In this document: in pieces, positions 1-6,317 of the stretch
Position numbering within the stretch: the stretch's first letter is position 1
Layout of the letters: every line of letters starts with the position of its first letter
Source: an uncultured Lachnospiraceae bacterium
Lineage (GTDB): Bacteria; Bacillota; Clostridia; Lachnospirales; Lachnospiraceae
Assembly (NCBI GenBank): GCA_902783935.1
Contig: CACZTA010000282.1
Coordinates: 1 to 9,228 of the forward strand
Direction of reading: 5' to 3'
Length of the DNA: 9,228 bases
Made by a program: the position numbers and the translations under genes
Notes under the pieces: model-generated
The model's database searches: none
What the model was told of the DNA's origin: nothing
What the model saw: only the letters and a program-made list of their open reading frames with translations

Positions 1-16
1 CCTGCCGGAGCGCAGG
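1..16 (-). terminator. possible partial terminator hairpin after glgD
   Basis: Read on the minus strand, three bases after the glgD stop, the sequence forms a small stem: CCTGC pairs with GCAGG around a 6-base loop (arms at 12-16 and 1-5). This is where a glgD terminator or an intercistronic hairpin before another glg gene would sit. The window ends at the stem, so any following T-run or a longer stem cannot be seen. The call is weak: a 5-bp GC stem can occur by chance. Confidence 0.25.
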
Positions 17-18
17 TG

Positions 19-1134
19 CTAAATGACGTACCGATCCCCTCTTTCAAGGACGACTCTGATGCCGTTGTCACCGCAGTAATAGGAATTAGCCCTGATCGTG
101 TCACGGCTTTCCACAATGCAGTTTTCTATGTGAGTATTATCGCCTATGTATACGTCGTTCAGAATGATCGAGTTTCTTATACGGCAGTTGCTGCCGATGA
201 AGACCTTCTTGAAAATCACGGAGTTCTCAACAGTACCGTTAATAATACATCCGGATGCAACAAGTGAGTTCTTCACGACACATCCCGGGTTATACTTCGC
301 CGGCGGATTATCATCAATCTTTGTGGAAATCCTCTCCCCCTGCCGGAAGAAGTAATCCCTTATCTCCGGTCTGAGGAAATCCATATTCGTCCTGTAGTAG
401 GACTCCACCGTCGCGATGTTGCTCCAGTATGTGCTGATTTTATATCCGTAAATCCGTTTCAGTTCCTTGTAACGGATCAGAATATCTTTCACGAGGTCCG
501 TGCGGTCCTCCGCTGCACACCGCTCAATCATTTCGATCAGCAGCCGCCGGCGGATTACATAGATCCCGGTTGAGATGACATTTGATTTTGTCACCATCGG
601 TTTTTCTTCGAATTCTTCGATCCTGCAGTCCTCATTCATCTTCAGGACACCGAACCGGCTCACATCGTCATCTCTGCATTCCGTACAGACGATTGTCACG
701 TCTGCCCGCTTTGCGATATGGTACTCCAGTACCTTGTTATAATCCAGCTTGTAAATGCCGTCCCCGGACGCGATTACCACATAGGGTTCATGACAGTGCC
801 GGAGCCACGTCAGGTTCTGCCAGATCGCATCCGCCGTTCCCCTGTACCAGAAATTGCTCGTCCCGGTTATCGTCGGCGGAAAAAGGAACAGGCCGCCCTG
901 CTTCCTCCCGAAATCCCACCATTTAGAGGAACTCAGATGCTCGTTCAGCGAACGTGCATTATACTGCGTCAGTACAGCCACTTTCTGAATATTCGAATTC
1001 GTCATATTCGAAAGGGCAAAATCAATTGCTCTGTAGCTTCCCGCAACGGGCATCGCCGCGATCGCTCTCTTCGCGGACAGTTCCTTCATGCGGTAATTGT
1101 TGCCTCCTGCCAGAATCAGTCCCACCGCCCTCAT
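19..1134 (-). CDS. glgD: glucose-1-phosphate adenylyltransferase, GlgD (regulatory-type) subunit
   Basis: GlgD is the partner subunit of GlgC in the ADP-glucose pyrophosphorylase of Firmicutes, which makes ADP-glucose and pyrophosphate from glucose 1-phosphate and ATP for glycogen synthesis in the cytoplasm. The 371-residue product has an N-terminal nucleotidyltransferase fold (about 1-250) and a C-terminal left-handed beta-helix (about 285-345, hexapeptide-like repeats). The N-terminal loop reads LAGGNNYRM (8-16) instead of the GlgC form LAGGxGxRL, and the GDHIYK motif is GDGIYK (124-129), while FEEKP (175-179) is kept. Such erosion is typical of GlgD, which in characterised Firmicute enzymes is poorly active alone but alters kinetics in the heterotetramer. 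The ATG at 1134 overlaps the glgC stop (ATGA), and a GGTGA about 7 bases upstream can serve as ribosome binding site, so translation is probably coupled to glgC. The stop is TAG at 21-19. Identity is secure; catalytic status is inferred. Confidence 0.95.
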   Translation of the reverse strand: MRAVGLILAGGNNYRMKELSAKRAIAAMPVAGSYRAIDFALSNMTNSNIQKVAVLTQYNARSLNEHLSSSKWWDFGRKQGGLFLFPPTITGTSNFWYRGTADAIWQNLTWLRHCHEPYVVIASGDGIYKLDYNKVLEYHIAKRADVTIVCTECRDDDVSRFGVLKMNEDCRIEEFEEKPMVTKSNVISTGIYVIRRRLLIEMIERCAAEDRTDLVKDILIRYKELKRIYGYKISTYWSNIATVESYYRTNMDFLRPEIRDYFFRQGERISTKIDDNPPAKYNPGCVVKNSLVASGCIINGTVENSVIFKKVFIGSNCRIRNSIILNDVYIGDNTHIENCIVESRDTIRANSYYCGDNGIRVVLERGDRYVI

Positions 1135-2417
1135 GAGTTTTCACCGTCCTTTATGTCTTTCTTAATAATAGCCCCGCCGCTCACGAGCATGCCGCCCGGA
1201 TAATCCTCCGCCAGTGTTTCGCCCAGGATCGCAGTATTTCTGCCGATCCGGACGCCCGGCGGAATAACGGAATTCTCACCGACCGTGACCAGTCCGAACG
1301 AATAGATTTTCTGATTATAGGTATTCGGCGCGTCAACGCCCGTTCCGAGTATGGCTTTTTCCCCGACGGCTGTATTCTGCGCCAGGATAGCCCTGCTGAT
1401 TTTCGCTTCCTTTCCGATAAACGTTCCGTCCATGACGATCGAGTCCCTGACTTCTGCCCCCTCTTCGACCGTGACACCGGAGCCGATCACCGAATTGTGC
1501 ACCTCCCCGTATATCTCGCTTCCGTCCCCGACAATGCATCTGTCGACGACACCCTTCTCTCCTATATAATTCGGAGGGATCACGTCTCCTTTTGTATATA
1601 TTTTCCAGAATTCCTCATAGAGATTAAATTCCGGGATGACATCGATCAGTTCCATATTGGTCTGCCAGTAGGAGCCGAGCGTGCCGACATCCCGCCAGTA
1701 GCCGTTAAACTCATATGCATAGAGACGGAGCTGTTTTTTTCTGCAGTACGGCAGGACATGCATGCCGAAATCAAGCTGTTTTACCTGTTTCAGCGCTTCC
1801 AGCGCCTCCCGCAGGACCCGCCAGCTGAAAATATAAATCCCCATGGACGCCAGATTACCTGCCGGATTTTCAGGCTTCTCCTGGAAGTCCGTGATCCGCC
1901 CGTTCTGGTCCGTCACCATGATTCCGTACCGCGGCGCCTCTTCGATCGGTACCGGTTTGACCGCAATCGTCACATCTGCCCTGTTCGCCTTGTGATAATC
2001 CAGCATCACCTCATAATCCATCTTATAGATGTGATCACCGGACAGGATCAGGACATAGTCAGGATTGTACTGCTCCATGTACTCGATATTCTGAAGAATT
2101 GCATTTGCCGTACCGGTATACCAGTTCGTATTTTCCAGCTGTTCATAGGGGGGCAGGACCGTCACGCCGCCGACATTCCTGTCAAGATCCCAAGGGATCC
2201 CGATGCCGATATGCGCGTTGAGCCTGAGCGGCCGGTACTGCGTAAGAACCCCGACTGTATCCACTCCGGAGTTTATACAGTTGCTCAGCGGAAAATCGAT
2301 GATGCGGTATTTTCCCCCGAAAGGGATTGCCGGTTTCGCCATATTGTCCGTCAGGACACCGAGGCGGCTGCCCTGACCCCCGGCAAGCAGCATGGCGATC
2401 ATCTCTTTTTTCATCAT
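1131..2417 (-). CDS. glgC: glucose-1-phosphate adenylyltransferase, catalytic subunit GlgC
   Basis: GlgC catalyses ATP + alpha-D-glucose 1-phosphate to ADP-glucose + diphosphate, the committed step of bacterial glycogen synthesis. The 428-residue product has an intact nucleotide-binding loop LAGGQGSRL (11-19), SGDHIYK (126-132) with D128 matching the catalytic aspartate of E. coli GlgC (D142), and FQEKP (178-182) with K181 matching the glucose-1-phosphate lysine. GYWRDVGT follows at 239-246, and a left-handed beta-helix with hexapeptide-like repeats spans about 290-400. It therefore looks like the active subunit, with GlgD encoded next as partner. Two adjacent ATG codons open the frame (2417 and 2414). 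The ribosome binding site GAGGTGA ends 4 bases before the first and 7 before the second, so the second is the likelier start and the protein may begin MKKEM. Expression probably starts from the extended -10 promoter about 85 bases upstream. No frameshift or odd codon use was noticed. Confidence 0.97.
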   Translation of the reverse strand: MMKKEMIAMLLAGGQGSRLGVLTDNMAKPAIPFGGKYRIIDFPLSNCINSGVDTVGVLTQYRPLRLNAHIGIGIPWDLDRNVGGVTVLPPYEQLENTNWYTGTANAILQNIEYMEQYNPDYVLILSGDHIYKMDYEVMLDYHKANRADVTIAVKPVPIEEAPRYGIMVTDQNGRITDFQEKPENPAGNLASMGIYIFSWRVLREALEALKQVKQLDFGMHVLPYCRKKQLRLYAYEFNGYWRDVGTLGSYWQTNMELIDVIPEFNLYEEFWKIYTKGDVIPPNYIGEKGVVDRCIVGDGSEIYGEVHNSVIGSGVTVEEGAEVRDSIVMDGTFIGKEAKISRAILAQNTAVGEKAILGTGVDAPNTYNQKIYSFGLVTVGENSVIPPGVRIGRNTAILGETLAEDYPGGMLVSGGAIIKKDIKDGENS

Positions 2418-2421
2418 AAAG

Positions 2422-2428
2422 TCACCTC
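2422..2428 (-). promoter_or_regulatory. ribosome binding site of glgC
   Basis: GAGGTGA on the minus strand matches seven bases of the anti-Shine-Dalgarno complement. It lies 4 bases from the ATG at 2417 and 7 bases from the in-frame ATG at 2414. The spacing favours initiation at 2414. Confidence 0.8.
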
Positions 2429-2446
2429 ACGTCAGTCAGTCATGCA

Positions 2447-2476
2447 GTCAGCCGGACTCTGCTTTTTCCGGATGAC
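2447..2476 (-). other. hairpin in the glgC 5' leader
   Basis: On the minus strand GTCA, one mismatch, CCGGA, a 10-base loop, TCCGG, one mismatch and TGAC form a 9-bp interrupted stem. It lies between the predicted transcription start (about 2493) and the ribosome binding site, 18 bases before the latter. No terminator-type T-run follows, so it is not a simple attenuator. It could affect mRNA stability or bind a regulator; no known riboswitch was recognised. Confidence 0.35.
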
Positions 2477-2499
2477 AGCATCTTTTTCAGTCGAGTTAA

Positions 2500-2528
2500 A
2501 GTATAGCATATTGTTTCCGTATAGTGAA
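2500..2528 (-). promoter_or_regulatory. promoter of glgCD (sigma-A type, extended -10)
   Basis: On the minus strand the -10 hexamer TATACT (2505-2500) is preceded by TGC, giving an extended -10 TGNTATACT. With a 17-base spacer the -35 is TTCACT (2528-2523), matching four of six consensus bases. Transcription should start near 2493, leaving a leader of about 76-79 bases. AT-rich sequence upstream of the -35 could act as an UP element. Confidence 0.65.
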
Positions 2529-2665
2529 CAGACATTGTAATGCTTTCAGAAATTTAAACTTTCACTTGAAAATTTTAAACAGATTTCATTTTTAAGGAAA
2601 ATTATTTTCTTTTACACCGGAAAACACCCAGTATGAAAGCGAAAGATGCATAGACCGGAAAAATA

Positions 2666-2674
2666 TGGTATACT
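2666..2674 (+). promoter_or_regulatory. promoter of murC (extended -10)
   Basis: TGGTATACT is an extended -10 element (TGN followed by TATACT at 2669-2674). No good -35 hexamer is visible 16-18 bases upstream, which suits an extended -10 promoter. Transcription would start near 2681, giving a leader of about 76 bases. That leader contains the small stem TCCGG-GAAG-CCGGA (2707-2720), and an alternative pairing CCGGC/GCCGG (2695-2699 with 2715-2719) excludes it. Confidence 0.6.
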
Positions 2675-2756
2675 TTCTTCGTCTGTTTATACAGCCGGCC
2701 TGCCTGTCCGGGAAGCCGGATTTCAGATAATCTATCTACGAACGGAGTGATCTTCC

Positions 2757-4136
2757 ATGTATCAGATTCAGTTTACATCGCCTGCTTATCTTCATTTTAT
2801 CGGGATCGGCGGCATCAGCATGAGCGGCCTCGCCGAAGTGCTTCTGCAGGCAGACTTCCGCATCTCCGGTTCAGACGCAAAAGCATCTCCCCTCACAGAT
2901 CATCTCGCCTCTCTCGGCGCCGAAATCATGATCGGCCAGAGCGCTGAAAATATCCGCCCCGATGCGGACTGTGTCGTCTATACCGCCGCCATTCATCCGG
3001 ACAATCCGGAGTTCCGCGCCGCACAGGAGCTCGGCATTCCCCTTCTGACGCGGGCTGAACTCCTGGGACAGATCATGCGGCAGTACGGCACTGCCGTCGC
3101 AGTTGCGGGCACCCACGGAAAGACGACCACGACTTCCATGTGCGCCCATATCCTGATGAAGGCAGATCTCGACCCGACGGTCTCTGTCGGAGGCATTCTG
3201 CCGTCAATCGGCGGAAATATCCGCGTCGGCCGTTCCGGTCTGTTCCTCACGGAGGCCTGTGAATACACGAACAGTTTCCTGTCCTTCTTCCCGACGATCG
3301 CAATCATCCTGAATGTCGACGCCGATCATCTGGATTTTTTTAAGGATCTGGATGACATCGCGAACAGTTTCCACCGCTTTGCATGTCTGCCCGGTGAAAA
3401 CGGCACCCTCATTATCAACAGGGACACAGCGAAATACGATACCGTCACGGAAGGCATCGAAGCAGAGCTCATCAATTACAGCCTTGAGCAGGAAGCGGAC
3501 TACACCGCACAGGATATTAAAACTGACGATAACGGCTGCTGCTCCTTCACCTGCCTTGAAAGAGGCGCCGTGCTCGGCAGCTTTGCGCTGAGGGTGCCCG
3601 GCATCCACAATGTCTCAAACGCACTGGCCTCCATCGCACTCGGCAGGAAGCTCGGGCTTTCCCCGGAAGTGATCAGCGAAGGGCTCCTGTCATTTACGGG
3701 CACTGACCGTCGCTTTGAGTACAAAGGAGAGACCTGCGGAGCGGTCATCTATGATGATTACGCGCATCACCCGACAGAAATCCGGGCGACGCTCACGGCC
3801 GCGCTCGGCAGACCTCACAAAAAACTGTGGGTCGCATTCCAGCCGCACACCTATTCAAGGACGAAAGCCCTGCTTCCGGAGTTTGCTGACGCCCTGACGC
3901 TTGCGGACAGCGTCATCGTCGCGGATATCTACGCCGCCCGCGAGACGGACAACCTCGGGATCTCTTCCGCGGACCTCGCGGAAGCTGTCCGGGAGAGAGG
4001 AACCGAAGCAGTAGATTTTAAAACTTTCGATGAAATCGAAGCCTACCTGAAATCACAGCTTCAGGACGGCGACATGTTGATAACCATGGGCGCCGGAAAT
4101 ATCGTTGATGTCGGGGAATCCATGCTCGGCAAATAA
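2757..4136 (+). CDS. murC: UDP-N-acetylmuramate--L-alanine ligase
   Basis: MurC adds L-alanine to UDP-N-acetylmuramic acid using ATP (ADP-forming), the first step of the peptidoglycan stem peptide, in the cytoplasm. The 459-residue product is full length for the family. It shows the N-terminal UDP-substrate domain motif GIGGISMSGLA (16-26), the ATP loop AGTHGKTTTT (117-126), TEACEYTNSF (165-174), NVDADHLDFF (186-195), PGIHNVSNA (281-289), DDYAHHPTE (333-341), QPHTYSR (362-368) and GAGNI (445-449), in the expected order for the three Mur ligase domains. The absence of MurD/E/F-specific features and the AGTHGKT loop favour MurC. The ATG at 2757 follows a GGAG (2744-2747) at 9 bases. It has its own promoter and stands apart from the usual dcw cell-division cluster, between the glycogen genes and the primosome operon. 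The stop is TAA. No anomalies were seen. Confidence 0.98.
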   Translation: MYQIQFTSPAYLHFIGIGGISMSGLAEVLLQADFRISGSDAKASPLTDHLASLGAEIMIGQSAENIRPDADCVVYTAAIHPDNPEFRAAQELGIPLLTRAELLGQIMRQYGTAVAVAGTHGKTTTTSMCAHILMKADLDPTVSVGGILPSIGGNIRVGRSGLFLTEACEYTNSFLSFFPTIAIILNVDADHLDFFKDLDDIANSFHRFACLPGENGTLIINRDTAKYDTVTEGIEAELINYSLEQEADYTAQDIKTDDNGCCSFTCLERGAVLGSFALRVPGIHNVSNALASIALGRKLGLSPEVISEGLLSFTGTDRRFEYKGETCGAVIYDDYAHHPTEIRATLTAALGRPHKKLWVAFQPHTYSRTKALLPEFADALTLADSVIVADIYAARETDNLGISSADLAEAVRERGTEAVDFKTFDEIEAYLKSQLQDGDMLITMGAGNIVDVGESMLGK

Positions 4137-4138
4137 TA

Positions 4139-4215
4139 TTGTCCACCTTATCAACAACATCCACACCCCTGTTTGCACAGCCGTGCGCCCGGGGTGTGGA
4201 TGATTTTGTGGATGC
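4139..4215. promoter_or_regulatory. cluster of DnaA-box-like 9-mers
   Basis: Compared with the consensus TTATCCACA, three 9-mers lie head to tail with no gap on the plus strand: TTGTCCACC (4139-4147, two mismatches), TTATCAACA (4148-4156, one) and ACATCCACA (4157-4165, two). Two lie inverted: TCATCCACA (4203-4195, one mismatch) and GCATCCACA (4215-4207, two). The last overlaps the expected -35 region of the promoter before the primosome operon. None is a perfect box. DnaA binding is a hypothesis supported by the spacing and by the identity of the downstream genes. Confidence 0.4.
4158..4202 (+). terminator. inverted repeat after murC, possible terminator
   Basis: CATCCACACCCC (4158-4169) and GGGGTGTGGATG (4191-4202) form a perfect 12-bp stem. 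A nested GCAC/GTGC stem (4175-4178 with 4183-4186) closes part of the 21-base loop. It starts 22 bases after the murC stop, where a terminator would lie. The tail is only ATTTTG, so intrinsic termination may be partial. The arms contain DnaA-box-like sequences, so it may be a protein-binding inverted repeat instead, or both. Confidence 0.5.
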
Positions 4216-4230
4216 GTATGGTTAATTATT

Positions 4231-4245
4231 TGCTATACTGTATAG
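4231..4245 (+). promoter_or_regulatory. extended -10 promoter of the primosome/prs operon, inside a palindrome
   Basis: TGCTATACT (4231-4239) is an extended -10 with hexamer TATACT at 4234-4239. No good -35 is seen at normal spacing. The hexamer sits inside a 13-base palindrome, CTATAC-T-GTATAG (4233-4245), which could be an operator covering the -10. Transcription would start near 4246, giving a leader of about 57 bases. Confidence 0.6.
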
Positions 4246-4302
4246 ACAGCCTGCGGCATTCCCCGCGGGACGAAATGTCAGAATACAGGTGTATCAGCAA
4301 AA

Positions 4303-5289
4303 ATGGATACCATACGCATAAAATCCTGCTTTTCACAGGACGTAACCGTAATTGCAAATGATTTTCTGGACCGCTTCCTCCCGGACGCCAACGGAGACTT
4401 CCTCAAGATTTATCTGTGTCTCTTAAGAACAGCCGGCAGGCGAAGCGATTCTTTTTCCGTGTGCAGTGTGGCCGACCGTCTCAACTGCACTGAAAATGAT
4501 GTCCTCCGTGCCCTCCGCTACTGGGAGAAAGAGCGCGTTGTCCAGCTCACTGCCGATGAGGACGGAAAGATTACCGAAGTGGCCTTCACCAGCTACTGTT
4601 CTCCCGACAGGGAAACCGCTCCCGCCGTCATGAAAGCCTCCCAGATCACGTCCGAACGGATGAATGAACTGGGCGAAAACGACGACATCCGGGAACTGTT
4701 CTTCATTGCCCAGCAGTATCTGGGCCGGCCGCTGACCCGCTCCGAAATGCAGAAAATCTGTTTCTTCTATGATAATCTGCGCTTCTCGGCGGACCTGATC
4801 GACTATCTCATTGATTACTGTGTCAGCAGGGGGAAAAACAGCTTCCATTATATGGAAAAAGTAGCGCTCAGCTGGAAGGAGCAGGGCATTTCCACTGTTC
4901 ATGAAGCGCGGATGAACGTAGGAAACTATCACAGGGAGTACTATGACATTCTCAAGTGTCTCGGGATCAATAACCACCATCCCGTAGACGCGGAGATCCG
5001 GCTGATGAAGAAATGGCTCGAAAAGTACGGATTCTCCATGGACATTATCAGGGAAGCCTGCACGAGGACGCTGATGGGGACGGGCAAACCGACGCTGAAT
5101 TATACAGATTCCATCCTGTCCCGCTGGTATCAGGCCGGCGTCCGGACAAAAGAGGACATTCTGGAACTGGACAGCAGGAAGGCGGAAAAAACCGCCTCCG
5201 GAAAGAAAAGCGCTTCCTCCTTCTCCGATTTTGACCAGAGAACTTATGATTTTCAGGAGCTTGAATCCCTGCTCACCGAAAAGAACTGA
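4303..5289 (+). CDS. DnaD/DnaB-family primosome protein with two DnaD-type domains
   Basis: This is a replication initiation or restart protein of the Firmicute DnaD/DnaB superfamily, which remodels DNA and helps the loader deliver replicative helicase. The 328-residue product has an N-terminal winged-helix region (about 35-97) and two DnaD_2-type helical domains (about 127-200 and 211-287). Each domain carries the family's YxxxI/VxxxW signature: Y183-V187-W191 and Y267-I271-W275. A linker rich in Lys and Ser precedes a C-terminal patch FDQRTYDFQELESLL (310-324), resembling a conserved tail in clostridial homologues. Two such domains and the position directly upstream of a DnaI-like gene recall B. 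subtilis DnaB more than DnaD, which has one. The start ATG at 4303 follows AGGTG (4287-4291) at 11 bases, a slightly long spacing. The next gene starts 15 bases after the stop, so they are surely cotranscribed. Family assignment is firm; orthology to DnaB or DnaD is not. Confidence 0.88.
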   Translation: MDTIRIKSCFSQDVTVIANDFLDRFLPDANGDFLKIYLCLLRTAGRRSDSFSVCSVADRLNCTENDVLRALRYWEKERVVQLTADEDGKITEVAFTSYCSPDRETAPAVMKASQITSERMNELGENDDIRELFFIAQQYLGRPLTRSEMQKICFFYDNLRFSADLIDYLIDYCVSRGKNSFHYMEKVALSWKEQGISTVHEARMNVGNYHREYYDILKCLGINNHHPVDAEIRLMKKWLEKYGFSMDIIREACTRTLMGTGKPTLNYTDSILSRWYQAGVRTKEDILELDSRKAEKTASGKKSASSFSDFDQRTYDFQELESLLTEKN

Positions 5290-5304
5290 TTCCGGAGGAA
5301 CTCC

Positions 5305-6291
5305 ATGCCCCTTACCAATGCCCAATACGATGCCGTCATGCGCCGCTACGATGCAATCCGCGAGCGCAGCCGCTACGAACTGAACGAACGCACGGAAGAA
5401 GTCTATGCAGCCATCCCCGGGATGGCTCTTCTCGATGAACAGACCGCTTCCATGAGCATGAAGGCGGCGGAGATGCGGATCGCGGATCCGGGTGCGGATC
5501 TCTCAGAGTACCGGCAGGGTCTTCAGGACGTGGCCGCCGAAAAAAGACGGCTTCTCCTCGAAGCCGGTTTCAGCGCAGACTACCTCGAGCCCCGGTACGA
5601 GTGCCCGCACTGCCTGGATACCGGTTATATCAACGGTGAAAAATGCATCTGCTTCGAGCGGATCGCCGCGGAGATGCTCTACGGGCGCTACCGTCTGCAG
5701 GACGAGCTTCAGCACGAAAACTTCGATCACTTTTCATTCAGCTTTTATTCTGATACAATAATAGACAGTTCCACAGGCCTGACGCCGCTCGCTTCCGCCA
5801 GAAACGGGCTGCGCGCCGCTCAGGAAACCGCCTCGCGTATCGGCGAACCGGATAATAATCTGTACCTCTTCGGCAGCACCGGCACGGGAAAAACATTTCT
5901 CGCCCACTGCATCACGAAGGCCGCGCTGGATGCAGGACATTATGTCCTCTATTTCCCGGCTCCGGATCTTTTTGATGTCCTCAGTATTCCGCCGGGCGGA
6001 AGAAACGGCGGATCTTCCGGGACGGGACGGAGCATGATCCTCGACGCGGAGCTGCTGGTTATCGACGACCTCGGGACGGAACTGAAGAATGCTTTTACGG
6101 TTTCCGAACTTTTCCGCATCATCAATGAGCGCGCTGCCGGAAACCGCTCCACCGTTATTTCCACAAATCTTTCTCTTGAAAAACTGAAAGAAGCATACTC
6201 CGAGCGAATCTTCTCAAGAATCGTCAGTCTCTACAGGATTGTCCGCCTGACAGGCGACGACATCCGTTTACAGAAAAAACTGCTCAGCTAA
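5305..6291 (+). CDS. dnaI: DnaI/DnaC-like AAA+ helicase loader
   Basis: This ATPase of the DnaC/DnaI/IstB group is expected to load the replicative helicase onto DNA. The 328-residue product has a helical N-terminal region (1-95), a zinc-binding motif C100-x2-C103 and C114-x-C116 as in B. subtilis DnaI, then a AAA+ domain. That domain has Walker A GSTGTGKT (190-197), Walker B LLVIDDLG (250-257), sensor 1 STN (286-288) and YSERIFSRI (298-306), which supplies the candidate arginine finger. A Gly/Ser-rich insert (230-242) precedes Walker B. The zinc motif and the primosome-gene neighbour argue against a transposon IstB protein, and no transposase is nearby. The start follows a strong GGAGG (5294-5298) at 6 bases, and the stop is 26 bases before prs. 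Many clostridial annotations call this DnaC. Function is inferred from family and context. Confidence 0.92.
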   Translation: MPLTNAQYDAVMRRYDAIRERSRYELNERTEEVYAAIPGMALLDEQTASMSMKAAEMRIADPGADLSEYRQGLQDVAAEKRRLLLEAGFSADYLEPRYECPHCLDTGYINGEKCICFERIAAEMLYGRYRLQDELQHENFDHFSFSFYSDTIIDSSTGLTPLASARNGLRAAQETASRIGEPDNNLYLFGSTGTGKTFLAHCITKAALDAGHYVLYFPAPDLFDVLSIPPGGRNGGSSGTGRSMILDAELLVIDDLGTELKNAFTVSELFRIINERAAGNRSTVISTNLSLEKLKEAYSERIFSRIVSLYRIVRLTGDDIRLQKKLLS

Positions 6292-6317
6292 TCTTTCTTA
6301 AGACGGAGGCTTCAAGC

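Larger units (their letters stand above)
2418..2756. other. divergent intergenic region glgC/murC
   Basis: This 339-base gap separates glgC (minus) from murC (plus). It has no convincing gene. It holds the glgC leader with a hairpin, the glgC promoter near 2500-2528, a strongly AT-rich core (about 2520-2615), the murC promoter near 2666-2674 and a GC-rich murC leader. The 9-mer ACCGGAAAA occurs twice on the plus strand (2616-2624 and 2654-2662), and CCGGAAAA occurs once on the minus strand in the glgC leader (2471-2464). The core may act as UP-like sequence for either promoter, which is inference. Confidence 0.8.

Noticed and set aside
2431..2449. Short GTCA repeats in the glgC leader
   Set aside because: Only a few 4-base units are present; too short to call a repeat element.
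1497..2540. 347-codon plus-strand open frame opposite glgC
   Set aside because: It is fully antisense to an intact, motif-bearing glgC. Its His/Arg/Asp/Ile-rich composition is typical of a shadow frame, and it shows no recognisable domain.
4173..4361. Small 62-codon plus-strand open frame between murC and the DnaD-family gene
   Set aside because: It spans the inverted repeat and promoter, begins inside the hairpin loop, overlaps the next gene out of frame and has no good ribosome binding site.
4423..5325. 300-codon minus-strand open frame opposite the DnaD-family gene
   Set aside because: It is a shadow of a gene with clear domains, and no protein family is recognisable.
5305..6291. IstB-type transposon ATPase as an alternative identity for the helicase loader
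   Set aside because: There is no transposase or terminal repeat nearby, and the protein has the four-cysteine zinc motif and primosome neighbour expected of DnaI.
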